From Puia dinghuensis (lineage in GTDB: Bacteria > Bacteroidota > Bacteroidia > Chitinophagales > Chitinophagaceae): a stretch of DNA of 64,000 nt. Where the stretch lies: positions 620,001-684,000 of the forward strand of contig NZ_BMJC01000002.1 of the NCBI RefSeq assembly GCF_014642875.1, written 5' to 3'. Positions 24,743 to 32,784 of this stretch are shown here, one piece after another. The position numbers and the translations under genes are program-made. The notes beneath the pieces were generated by a model. The model saw only the letters and a program-made list of their open reading frames with translations. It was not told the DNA's origin and made no database searches. Positions within the stretch are counted from its first letter, which is position 1, and each line of letters begins with the position of its first letter.

Positions 24743-26194
24743 TTAAAATGGATATTTCATTTGAGTGCTGCGGGAATTGATCCATATAAGATCGGTGAAA
24801 TCCTCCAGGCTGTGTGGCCCCGTGCGTCCCCAGCCACTATCTTTCACCCCGCCCATGGGTGCATGCGTTTCTTCATTTACGGTGGGTGCATTGACATTCA
24901 CAACCCCATGAAGGATCTTTGGCGCCAATTCAAACCCCTTGTACGTATCTTTTGTGTAGATGGACGACACCAGGCCGTATGCAGTACGATTGGCAACCTT
25001 TACCGCTTCTTCAGGGGTATCCACCTGTTCAACAATCACTACCGGGCCGAACGTTTCCTCGTTGGAGATAATGGCATCATAAGGAACATCAACAAGGATG
25101 GTTGGATGATAGATCGGTCCCTCATGGTAGCCCCCGGCTACTACCTTCGCGCCTTTGCTTACAGCGTCCTTCACCCTTTGGTCAACCATTTGGATTGCGG
25201 CTTCGTTGATCAATGGTCCGATAAGGGTTTTATGATCTTCCGGATCACCAAATGGCAGGGAATTGGTTCGATCGATAAATTTCTTCAGGAATTCATCATA
25301 GATCTTTCGTTGAATGATGATCTTCCTGGTATTCATACAGATCTGCCCCTGGTGAAAGAACGATCCGAAAGTAGCTGCCCGGACGGCATCATCCACATCA
25401 ACGTCATCCAATATGATAATGGGATTATATCCACCTAATTCCAGCACTGTTCTTTTCAACGTCTTGCCCGCACGCTCTGCCAGGTACCTGGCTGTTTTTA
25501 CCCCACCTATCAGATTTATCACCCGCACATTTGGATTCTCAAATATTTCATCGGACATACTTGCCGCGTCACCCGGAGCATGGGGAACCACGTTTATTAC
25601 CCCGGGAGGGAAACCAGCTTCATGGGCAATTTCAGCGATCATCAGCCCGGCTGAAACCGGTGCAAATTCAGATGGCTTGACCACTACTGTATTGCCGGCG
25701 ACTATAGGGGATATTACCGTCCGCCATGAAAGTATGTTGGCCCCATTCCAGGGTGTGAAGCTCGCGACTACCCCAAGAGGCCGCCGAACTCCTATCGAGA
25801 ATGATCCCGGCACATTGGACTGCAAGACCTCGCCCTTGATCTCATACGCCCATCCCGCACCTTCGATGAGGGTGCCCGCGAGCAGATCTTGCTGAAAAGT
25901 GGCAAATGAAATGGTGCTTCCGGTCTCTTTCGCCAGGATCTCAGCAATTTCAGTCCTCCTTCGCTTAATAATTTCGGCGGCTTTAAATAGCAGTTCAGAT
26001 CGTTGAGCGGGGGTGGTAGCTGCCCAAGCCGGGAATGCCTTTGCTGCTGCAGTAAGCGCAATGTTCATGTCTTTTCTACTGGCTGCAGCCACCTTTGCGA
26101 AGATCTTTCCACTGTAGGGTTCCAGGTCATCGAATGTGCGGCCATTTTCGGCATCCCGCCAAACGCCATCTGCATAATACTGATAGGTCTTCAT
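24743..26194 (-). CDS. NAD(P)-dependent aldehyde dehydrogenase
   Basis: 483 residues, full length. Rossmann region ASFTPWNGANILSWRTVISP, cofactor lysine in VVKPSEFAPVS, general base glutamate in LELGGYNPIIILDDVD (about residue 253), nucleophile cysteine in HQGQICMNTRKIII (about residue 287), and EETFGPVVIVEQVDTPEEAV near the end. It most resembles the benzaldehyde/vanillin/salicylaldehyde-type branch, though substrate cannot be fixed by eye. It oxidises an aldehyde to the acid. Its ATG overlaps the TGA of a small remnant upstream (ATGA), a sign that a coupled gene once stood there. In the same operon as an alkene reductase and pirin. Confidence 0.95.
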   Translation of the reverse strand: MKTYQYYADGVWRDAENGRTFDDLEPYSGKIFAKVAAASRKDMNIALTAAAKAFPAWAATTPAQRSELLFKAAEIIKRRRTEIAEILAKETGSTISFATFQQDLLAGTLIEGAGWAYEIKGEVLQSNVPGSFSIGVRRPLGVVASFTPWNGANILSWRTVISPIVAGNTVVVKPSEFAPVSAGLMIAEIAHEAGFPPGVINVVPHAPGDAASMSDEIFENPNVRVINLIGGVKTARYLAERAGKTLKRTVLELGGYNPIIILDDVDVDDAVRAATFGSFFHQGQICMNTRKIIIQRKIYDEFLKKFIDRTNSLPFGDPEDHKTLIGPLINEAAIQMVDQRVKDAVSKGAKVVAGGYHEGPIYHPTILVDVPYDAIISNEETFGPVVIVEQVDTPEEAVKVANRTAYGLVSSIYTKDTYKGFELAPKILHGVVNVNAPTVNEETHAPMGGVKDSGWGRTGPHSLEDFTDLIWINSRSTQMKYPF

Positions 26195-26285
26195 TTCTTA
26201 AAGTGTTTTATTATTTGATCCGCTATTTTTTCAGCTGTCATGATCACGGTGGGATTGGGAGCTGCTGAGACCGCATCAAAGGTTT
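26191..26285 (-). pseudogene. C-terminal scrap of a GMC-type oxidoreductase
   Basis: In the frame that ends with the TGA at 26191-26193 one reads TFDAVSAAPNPTVIMTAEKI and then ADQIIKHFKK. The pattern NPTxIMxAEKxADxI is the usual C-terminal end of glucose-methanol-choline family flavoenzymes. Only about 30 codons remain; the 5' side runs straight into the end of the pirin gene in another frame. The stop overlaps the aldehyde dehydrogenase start by 4 bp, as expected of a former operon neighbour. Family assignment rests on one short motif. Confidence 0.42.
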
Positions 26286-27244
26286 CCATATTTTCCATCA
26301 TAGTAATCATTGTATGCCTGTGAAATCTCATGAGGGTTGTTCATCACGAAATTCCCTTCTGAAACAATAGGTTCGCTGTACGGCTCACCCCCGAAGAGAA
26401 TAATATCAATCGCGCTATTACCGCTATTCTGTATCTCGATCATCTCGCCGAATGAGGCAAACACGATCAACACACCTGCCTCGAACGATCTTCCGTTGAC
26501 AACTGCATTACCCGCGGGAAGAAATGCCGCATATTCAATTTCCGGATCGGTGGTTGTTGAAAATTGCCTTCCTGCGTCCAGGCGAACGTGATATAAAAAT
26601 TCCTTAGAATAGCAAGCGATCTTTGCCGCCTTGTCTTCGTATTCACCCAGAATGACCTTGACCCAACCGGCGCCATCGGCTAAATTCTTTATAGGTATTG
26701 CTTCTGGTTTAAGGTGGAGATAAACGGGTGTATCGGATTTATTCGTGGCCGCAAGGTTGGTCCACAACCGGACGACAGACGCTTTCGAATTCGTCCCGCC
26801 TGGTTCTGCCCCTATGATCTCATCATAGACAATCCCTTTGCCTGCTTTTGTCCAATGAACACCCCCGGGGCCCAGCTTCCGGTGATGACCGATGCTATCC
26901 AGATGTTCCACTTCGCCCGTCAGTGCATAGGTGAGGATGGCAATTCCCCTGTGGGCATGCGAACGATTGGTCGCAGATGCCCCGGGTGATCCATCGATGG
27001 ATCGTGTAAAAGAACGAAGGTGTTCAAAAAGAACAAATGGGCCGATCGCTTGCGCAAACTTGTTAGGCAAAGCCCGTTGGATCTTTAGCTCACCATTCCA
27101 TGCACATCGAATAAGAAGGCTAAACCGAATTCTCTTCTTGAACTTCGCGCCCATAACCGGATACGCTTTATTTCCGCTAAGTTGCGATTTGAGAGAGGCG
27201 CAGCCCAATGACAAAAGGCAAATAATAATTGTGACAAAAGTCAC
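26276..27244 (-). CDS. Pirin-family protein, possibly exported, with an altered metal site
   Basis: 322 residues. Two cupin domains: ELKIQRALPNKFAQAIGPFV, HAHRGIAILTYALTGEVEHL, GPGGVHWTKAGKGIVYDEII, and a C-terminal cupin ending NNPHEISQAYNDYYDGKYG. In pirins the iron is held by two His of HxH, then His and Glu of GIVHxE. Here H96 and H98 are kept and E142 is kept, but the third His is Tyr (Y140). The N-terminal 30 residues (MTFVTIIICLLSLGC) look like a lipoprotein or export signal; a start at Met31 (27154) is possible. The first ATG overlaps the upstream Crp stop by 4 bp, which supports 27244. Some pirins are quercetinases; activity here is doubtful. Confidence 0.88.
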   Translation of the reverse strand: MTFVTIIICLLSLGCASLKSQLSGNKAYPVMGAKFKKRIRFSLLIRCAWNGELKIQRALPNKFAQAIGPFVLFEHLRSFTRSIDGSPGASATNRSHAHRGIAILTYALTGEVEHLDSIGHHRKLGPGGVHWTKAGKGIVYDEIIGAEPGGTNSKASVVRLWTNLAATNKSDTPVYLHLKPEAIPIKNLADGAGWVKVILGEYEDKAAKIACYSKEFLYHVRLDAGRQFSTTTDPEIEYAAFLPAGNAVVNGRSFEAGVLIVFASFGEMIEIQNSGNSAIDIILFGGEPYSEPIVSEGNFVMNNPHEISQAYNDYYDGKYGNL

Positions 27245-27825
27245 CTTTTTACGATGCGACTGCGGATCCGGCTGAGCGTTTCGCGGTTGATCCCGAGGTA
27301 GGAAGCGATAATATGTTGAGGAAAGCGTTGCAGGAATTCCGGATAGGTTTTCTCCAGGTCGTAAAAGCGTTCTTCTGCCGAGAGGCTAATGGCCGCACTG
27401 ATTCTTCTTTGAGCGGCAACAGTGAAGTTCGCAGAGAGTTTCATGATCCATTGCGTCAGAGCCGGGATGTGGATGATCAAATTGGACAAATCGGTTTGGG
27501 CGACGACCAATGCTTCGGTGTCTTCCCAGGCATCAATAAAATACCCGGATGGAGTTTGATTAAGAAAACTTTCGCGATCGGAGGCCCACCATCTTTCAAT
27601 AAACAGATTTATAATGTGCTCTTCGCCTCTTTCGTCTACCCTGTATTGGCGCATGGCGCCCCGGATGATGAAAGAGGAGTATTTGCATATTTCTCCCTCC
27701 TGCAGCAGGTATTGCCTTTTTCTGTATCTTTTCGCGACAAAAGAGCTTTGGATCATGTCGATCTGGTCACCCGTCAGCGGGGTGATGGCATAGCTGTTGA
27801 AGTATTTGATCAGGATGTCGTACAT
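27241..27825 (-). CDS. Crp/Fnr-family transcriptional regulator
   Basis: 194 residues from the ATG at 27825; an upstream ATG at 27849 would overlap the NTF2-like gene. Effector domain of cyclic-nucleotide-binding fold (about 20-120, KRQYLLQEGEICKYSSFIIR, RQYRVDERGEEHIINLFIER), long dimer helix, and a C-terminal helix-turn-helix (about 165-190, FPQHIIASYLGINRETLSRI). No Cys cluster for iron-sulfur and no classical cAMP pocket arginine are seen, so the effector is unknown, as for most Bacteroidota members. It is the second gene of the operon it likely regulates and overlaps the pirin gene by 4 bp. Confidence 0.93.
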   Translation of the reverse strand: MYDILIKYFNSYAITPLTGDQIDMIQSSFVAKRYRKRQYLLQEGEICKYSSFIIRGAMRQYRVDERGEEHIINLFIERWWASDRESFLNQTPSGYFIDAWEDTEALVVAQTDLSNLIIHIPALTQWIMKLSANFTVAAQRRISAAISLSAEERFYDLEKTYPEFLQRFPQHIIASYLGINRETLSRIRSRIVKR

Positions 27826-27826
27826 G

Positions 27827-28249
27827 TTACTCTCTTGGAATATCATCAATGCTGTTCTTTAACAACGCTCTTGCCGTGTTTAGCAGGTTTTGTGCCTCCC
27901 GCAGCAGTTTGATCTTATCGTGTTCGTCTGTTACAAGCCTGCCAAAGAACAGCTGATCGTACTTTCGATTGGTGTGCGTTGCCACCGCGTGAACTTCATA
28001 TTCTGCAAACACCTGGTTTTTGTCTTCCATCAATATTTTGATGTTGGAAAATTTCCAACCCGGCACCATTGCTATCAGCGTAGCCAGAAATTTTTCAATT
28101 TCTCTTGGGCCTTCCGCCCTGGGTTGAATATTTACGGATTCCAGGTACGGAATTTCGAGGGTTCCATCCTCGGCAAACAATGCTGCTGCCTTGGCAGGAA
28201 TTGGAAAAGCATCCAGGAACTCTAATAAAACATCTTTTGCTGTTTTCAT
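27827..28249 (-). CDS. NTF2/SnoaL-like protein, first gene of the operon
   Basis: 140 residues without signal peptide. NTF2-like fold: KDVLLEFLDAFPIPAKAAAL, FAEDGTLEIPYLESVNIQPR, GWKFSNIKILMEDKNQVFAE, and YDQLFFGRLVTDEHDKIKLL. Paralogue of 21633-22109 at the other end of the operon. A good ribosome-binding site (AAAGGAGAG) lies just before the ATG. The 160-bp upstream gap holds a sigma-54-like promoter and two inverted repeats. It ends 1 bp before the Crp/Fnr start, so the two are co-translated. Confidence 0.86.
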   Translation of the reverse strand: MKTAKDVLLEFLDAFPIPAKAAALFAEDGTLEIPYLESVNIQPRAEGPREIEKFLATLIAMVPGWKFSNIKILMEDKNQVFAEYEVHAVATHTNRKYDQLFFGRLVTDEHDKIKLLREAQNLLNTARALLKNSIDDIPRE

Positions 28250-28304
28250 CGTTCTCTCCTTTAAGCCAGTGAAAGATCAAACACACTTATTTCCAGGTGA
28301 GAAT

Positions 28305-28320
28305 GACAAGGAACATGCCA
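28305..28320 (-). promoter_or_regulatory. Sigma-54-type -24/-12 promoter candidate
   Basis: On the minus strand TGGCATGTTCCTTGT fits TGGCAC-N5-TTGC with exact GG-to-G spacing; mismatches are the sixth base and the last base (-12 GC is GT). Predicted start of transcription is near 28294, about 45 bases before the NTF2-like ATG at 28249. The gene immediately behind it (28410-30296) encodes a sigma-54 activator, which makes the match more credible. Confidence 0.45.
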
Positions 28321-28329
28321 TCAATTAAC

Positions 28330-28346
28330 TGTTTCAAAATGAGACA
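28330..28346. promoter_or_regulatory. Imperfect inverted repeat, possible Crp/Fnr site
   Basis: TGTTTCAAAATGAGACA: 7-base arms match at 6 of 7 around a 3-base centre. It lies about 10 bp upstream of the sigma-54-like -24 element of the operon that encodes a Crp/Fnr regulator, so autoregulation is a reasonable guess. The arms differ from the classical TGTGA/TTGAT half sites. Confidence 0.3.
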
Positions 28347-28382
28347 TTTATCACATTTCCATTTCACTGAACTGTCGATATC

Positions 28383-28398
28383 TCGTAGATAGGTACGA
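28383..28398. promoter_or_regulatory. Inverted repeat at the position of an NtrC-type enhancer
   Basis: TCGTAGATAGGTACGA has perfect 5-base arms (TCGTA/TACGA) and a 6-base centre. It lies about 90-105 bp upstream of the transcription start predicted from the -24/-12 element at 28305-28320, where enhancer sites for NtrC-type activators usually sit. It is within 30 bp of the activator's own stop codon. Confidence 0.35.
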
Positions 28399-28409
28399 TT
28401 AAAGACACC

Positions 28410-30296
28410 CTACTTGACAGGCCAGGTAATTCCCAGGCGCTTCATCTTAGAACGCAAAGTTGTGGGCCGGAGTTTCAACAACTCACCTGCGCCCCCTTGT
28501 CCGGCAATTTTACCGTTGCATTTTCGCAGTGCGCAAATGATATGCTCTTTATCCATTTCATCAAACGATTTTATCTGCGAATCCGAACTCAGGGAAAATC
28601 TGGCCATCGGCAGAGGTTCGGGCATTTCAAAAGAATCAATAACAGACCTTTTAGCCAGTAACACATGTCGTTCGATCAAATGCTGCAACTCTCTTATGTT
28701 GCCGGGCCAATCGTAGGCATACAATTGCTCCATTGCGGACTCACTGATCGTTACTTCTTTGCCTCCTGAACTAAGCCCGAAGATCTTTACAAAATGCTTT
28801 GCAAGAGCGGGGATGTCCTCTTTTCTTTCTCTTAGTGGAGCGATGGTAATCGGGAAGACATTGAGACGATAATACAGATCTAGTCGAAAATTACCATCAG
28901 CTATTTCCTGCAGCAAATTCCTGTTGGTGGCAGCGATTATCCGTACATCGGTCTTTATAGTGGTGCGGCCACCGACCCGCTCGATCTCTTTTTCCTGTAT
29001 AGCTCTTAATAGTTTGCTCTGGACCTCTACGGGCAGTTCGCCAATTTCATCAAGGAACAGGGTGCCCTCGTGGGCCAACTCAAATTTACCGATTCTTTTT
29101 TCCACAGAACCTGTAAACGATCCTTTCTCATGTCCAAACAATTCAGATTCCAGAAGATTTACCGGGATTGCAGCACAATTGACTTTCACGAAAGGCTTGG
29201 ACTTCCTATTCGAGAGCTGATGCAAGGCTTTGACCAAACCTTCCTTTCCCACACCTGTTTCACCCATTATCAAGACCGTGTTCTCAAAAGGAGCAACTTG
29301 CGCAATCTTATCCAACGCCTCCAATAACCTGGGGCTCTTGCCGATGATGCCTTCGAGTTCGGGTTTGAGCAATTGGCCAGGACGTTTTATCCGCCGCGGC
29401 TTCGGAGGGGAATCCTGATCATCTTCACTTTTCCTGATGCTGTCGATCACTTCTGCCAACAACGCCTGGACGGATACGATGAGTCCGATATGTTCGGTGG
29501 AATAAATATTGTCGTTACAGCCATAAAATGTAACCGACATATCGACGTCCCAGTGTTTCAATAGCGGTGCCCATAACTTTGATCGAAATCCATTGAATTG
29601 TTCCCCATTTAAATAATATGGCGTCCTATCTCCCCTGTTTTTTTTCCGGATTGCAACAAGATCGGGCCACAGTAGTTGATATTGGCCGGGATTACCGCCG
29701 GCGTCAAAGCGGACATATTCATCGAATCCCACCCGGCGATACCTGTAAACGGCGTTTTCATCAGGGTTTGCAAGATCTGTATCTATTACCACAAAATCAA
29801 ACGGGAAAAAGGAGGTTAAGGCCTTGACGAAGGCCAGCATTTTTTCCGACCTCATCCCATTCATATCTTTAATTTCCTGTAAAAGTTGACTCAGCCACAG
29901 GTGTTGTCTCGTGAAGAACTCGATGCTTTTCTGATGACGATATACCGCTATATTAAGGGTCATCAAAATTTCACGTTCGCGAAAAGGCTTGATCAGAAAT
30001 CCAGAGGGATTGGTCGCCAACGCCTCCTCCATGGTAATTGAATTGGAATTTGCCGTCAGAAAGATAAACGGAATGTTCTTTTTGTCCAACAGGCGAGCCA
30101 GGTCAATGCCCGTCAAATCTCCTTTTAGAAAAACATCGACCAACACAATATCCGGCTTTCCTTTATCAATTAATTTATTGGCCTCCTCAACGGATTTGGC
30201 AATACCCCGGATCTCATATCCCTCATTTTTCAGGATGATGCTGAGACTGTCGGCTTCGAGGAATTGATCTTCTACAATTAGAACTTTAAGTGCCAT
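28410..30296 (-). CDS. NtrC-type sigma-54-dependent response regulator
   Basis: 628 residues. Receiver domain (1-120, phospho-acceptor D54 in IVLVDVF), a middle region of about 170 residues that looks like a degenerate sensory (GAF-like) domain, an AAA+ domain (about 315-550) with Walker A GETGVGKE (345-352), the sigma-54-contacting loop GSFTGS (392-397, a variant of GAFTGA), Walker B TLFLDEIGE, and a C-terminal Fis-type helix-turn-helix (AGELLKLRPTTLRSKMKRLG). It activates promoters used by sigma-54 RNA polymerase when phosphorylated by the kinase encoded just upstream, whose gene overlaps it by 11 bp. Likely target: the operon directly downstream. Confidence 0.95.
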   Translation of the reverse strand: MALKVLIVEDQFLEADSLSIILKNEGYEIRGIAKSVEEANKLIDKGKPDIVLVDVFLKGDLTGIDLARLLDKKNIPFIFLTANSNSITMEEALATNPSGFLIKPFREREILMTLNIAVYRHQKSIEFFTRQHLWLSQLLQEIKDMNGMRSEKMLAFVKALTSFFPFDFVVIDTDLANPDENAVYRYRRVGFDEYVRFDAGGNPGQYQLLWPDLVAIRKKNRGDRTPYYLNGEQFNGFRSKLWAPLLKHWDVDMSVTFYGCNDNIYSTEHIGLIVSVQALLAEVIDSIRKSEDDQDSPPKPRRIKRPGQLLKPELEGIIGKSPRLLEALDKIAQVAPFENTVLIMGETGVGKEGLVKALHQLSNRKSKPFVKVNCAAIPVNLLESELFGHEKGSFTGSVEKRIGKFELAHEGTLFLDEIGELPVEVQSKLLRAIQEKEIERVGGRTTIKTDVRIIAATNRNLLQEIADGNFRLDLYYRLNVFPITIAPLRERKEDIPALAKHFVKIFGLSSGGKEVTISESAMEQLYAYDWPGNIRELQHLIERHVLLAKRSVIDSFEMPEPLPMARFSLSSDSQIKSFDEMDKEHIICALRKCNGKIAGQGGAGELLKLRPTTLRSKMKRLGITWPVK

Positions 30297-32523
30297 AGTT
30301 TGAGTTTATACAAAATAAAACACGTACTGTCGTGCCATTACCATTGATTATTTGACTCTCTCCTGAGATATCTGAAACGAGCCCTTTGATCAGCCTGATA
30401 CCAAAAGATTTGCTACTGATCACCGCTTTTTCAGAAAAACCAATTCCATCATCGCTCACTTCAAGCAACACTTTTCCCGCTGAAACGCGACTAATGTGAA
30501 CGCTAATGGTCCCCGGCATTTCGCCGGGGAAGGCGTGTTTCAGGGCATTGGAAATAGCTTCATTCAGGATCAGCGCCGCGGGAAGAGCAGCAGAAATATC
30601 CAATGCAACAGGCTCTATATCCAACGAGAATATAATGCGAGGGCCAGGTCTGAAAGCTTCACGCAAATGTTCTACAAGATCGGCGACATAGGCCGGCATC
30701 ATGATCGAGCTGAAGTTATTGCTGTTATAAAGTCGCTGATGGATGATGGCTATAGCTTCTATCCGTTGCCGGCTCTCTCTGATAGCATCGACCGCAGGGC
30801 CTTTTTCAGCAGACTCCATTTGGCTGGTGAGAAGACTTGTCACCGTCTGCAGGTTATTTTTCACCCGATGGTGGACTTCCTGCAGCAACCATTCGTTCTC
30901 CTGAAGCAAATGTTCGAGTTGCTGATTCTTTGCAGTAATTTCGTCTTTCTTAAGTTCGAGCTGGCGGTTCCTTTGTTGTTTGACACGATAACGGTTATAC
31001 ACCATCCCGACCAGCAATACCAGGAAGAGCAACGCGATAGTCATCATGTTGCGCAGGTTGCGGGATCTGCCGGCCTGCATCTGCTGTAGCTCGTTCTCTT
31101 TTTTGAGGAGTTGGATATTAGCTGCCTGAAGATGGATATCATTATCCTTTTTATCAAGAGCATATTTCATTTGGAGTTCCTGCAGCTGTATTGTTTTTTG
31201 GATCCCAAACAGTGAATCGTTCATCTGCTGATACGTGGCAAAATGCTGTAGAGCGGAGTGATAACGCCCCATGGCTGAGTCGACCCGGGATCTAAACAGT
31301 TGAATTCTTGCCCTTTGCCCCAAATTGATCAAATAGGTGTAGTTCGAAGGTAATCGCTGCGCATAAAAATCGGCTTTCCCATATTCGTGCGTGAGCAAAA
31401 AAAAGTTTCCAATTGACAGAAACATCTCCTGCCCGGCTTGCGCATATCCAGGATCCTTCCGAAATCGTCTATCGATATTGAGAATTCGTGCACCTTTTAA
31501 AAACTGCCTTTCTGCCTTTTTGAGTTGGCCGAGCGCCTGATAGCAGGTTCCCAGGGAGGTTGCTATTCTTGCCTCCTGGAAAGCGCTGGAGGGCTTGCGT
31601 TGGCGGATGGCTGCCAGTACAAATCGCAGCGCCTCCCGGGCGCTATCATTACGAACGAGATCCTGACACAGGGCCGACATTTTGCCAAAATATTCATCAT
31701 CCGAATCTGTAACTTGTGCAGCCTTCCATCCTTTTCGGGCAAAAGTAAGCGCGCGGTCCCACATGGCGGCAGACGCATACGTTACACCTGCATTACCATA
31801 AAGGCTACCCAAAAACACCGTGTCATCCCGGTTTTTCATTTTGGCCGAGTCAAGCGAGCGAACCATTTCCGTCGCATAAAAGACTTCTTTTACCAGGTCG
31901 CCTTTTAGATCAGCAACGACTCTCAAAAGATCGTACGTATAATGAATATCAGCAAAATGAATGGCTTTGTAGCTTGCTGCGACCGTCAGTAACTCTCTTT
32001 CGGCAAGGTCGAGATTGGGTTCGTACAGATGGGCATCGGCGGCGGCTTTCAAAGATTTCAAAGCATTCGCACTGTCCCCAATACTACGATATAACCGATA
32101 GGCGTATTCCAGGCAGTTTGCCTTTTCAGGTGCTAACCGTGGATCTTGGGTGGAGATGCAGTAGCCCAGCAGATACCATGTTCTGGCTTCTCCGGGGATG
32201 TCGCCCCTGCGATGATAATAGTCGATCGCTTCTTGAAAACAGGCTTTGCCGGAATCATGCCTATTTTCTTCGAGATAACAGCTGCCCTGCCATATCAGAC
32301 ATTCGTTGATCCACTTGTCGGAACCAATCGACCGGCTTAAAAGGAGGGCCTGCCCGAAGAAATAATGCGCGCTGTCCAGATCTTTCTTGTCATTTCCCGG
32401 TTTAAATAAATAATCGCATCCGGCTTTTACCTGCCGGGCGATCCGAACGGTATCGGATTGGGCGCTGAGGGATACTGATACCATCAGCGAAAATGCCACC
32501 AGAGCGCAACAGCGAACGTTCAT
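30286..32523 (-). CDS. TPR sensor histidine kinase (HisKA_2 type), partner of the NtrC-like regulator
   Basis: 745 residues from the ATG at 32523, chosen because it begins the signal peptide (MNVRCCALVAFSLMVSVSLS). Then a long TPR-repeat sensor region (about 30-440), a coiled stretch, one membrane helix (about 494-510), and a kinase core of the HisKA_2 kind with the phospho-accepting histidine in EVHHRVKNNLQTVTSLL (about residue 551), N box LILNEAISNALKHAF and G box EVSDDGIGF. This kinase type is common in Bacteroidota beside NtrC- or LytTR-type regulators. The 11-bp overlap with the sigma-54 activator shows they form one two-component system. The ligand of the TPR domain is unknown. Confidence 0.94.
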   Translation of the reverse strand: MNVRCCALVAFSLMVSVSLSAQSDTVRIARQVKAGCDYLFKPGNDKKDLDSAHYFFGQALLLSRSIGSDKWINECLIWQGSCYLEENRHDSGKACFQEAIDYYHRRGDIPGEARTWYLLGYCISTQDPRLAPEKANCLEYAYRLYRSIGDSANALKSLKAAADAHLYEPNLDLAERELLTVAASYKAIHFADIHYTYDLLRVVADLKGDLVKEVFYATEMVRSLDSAKMKNRDDTVFLGSLYGNAGVTYASAAMWDRALTFARKGWKAAQVTDSDDEYFGKMSALCQDLVRNDSAREALRFVLAAIRQRKPSSAFQEARIATSLGTCYQALGQLKKAERQFLKGARILNIDRRFRKDPGYAQAGQEMFLSIGNFFLLTHEYGKADFYAQRLPSNYTYLINLGQRARIQLFRSRVDSAMGRYHSALQHFATYQQMNDSLFGIQKTIQLQELQMKYALDKKDNDIHLQAANIQLLKKENELQQMQAGRSRNLRNMMTIALLFLVLLVGMVYNRYRVKQQRNRQLELKKDEITAKNQQLEHLLQENEWLLQEVHHRVKNNLQTVTSLLTSQMESAEKGPAVDAIRESRQRIEAIAIIHQRLYNSNNFSSIMMPAYVADLVEHLREAFRPGPRIIFSLDIEPVALDISAALPAALILNEAISNALKHAFPGEMPGTISVHISRVSAGKVLLEVSDDGIGFSEKAVISSKSFGIRLIKGLVSDISGESQIINGNGTTVRVLFCINSNYGT

Positions 32524-32744
32524 ATAGCGTGTGTCTTCTACCAAATGTAATTGAATCCCGGTGATTTTGGCGCCAACATTAACAAGTTTATAATCAAGTA
32601 ATTATAAAATATATTAAATTGCTGGTTTTCGGATAGCCGTTATTATGCGCAAGCCGTTACAAAGTTGACAGCACTTGCATCATAAACGAACAGTTGTGGA
32701 CTTAAATTAATTTAATTTTATTGATTAGTATCGACTTAGAAATC

Positions 32745-32759
32745 TGGCATCAGCTTGGC
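32745..32759 (+). promoter_or_regulatory. Second sigma-54-type promoter candidate
   Basis: TGGCATCAGCTTGGC: GG at -25/-24 and GC at -13/-12 with exact spacing; it shares TGGCAT with the candidate at 28305-28320. It lies 25 bp before the ATG of the two-module protein at 32785 and diverges from the kinase gene that starts at 32523. No clear copy of the TCGTA/TACGA repeat is seen upstream. Confidence 0.35.
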
Positions 32760-32784
32760 AGGGAAACCCATAATACTTTATCAT

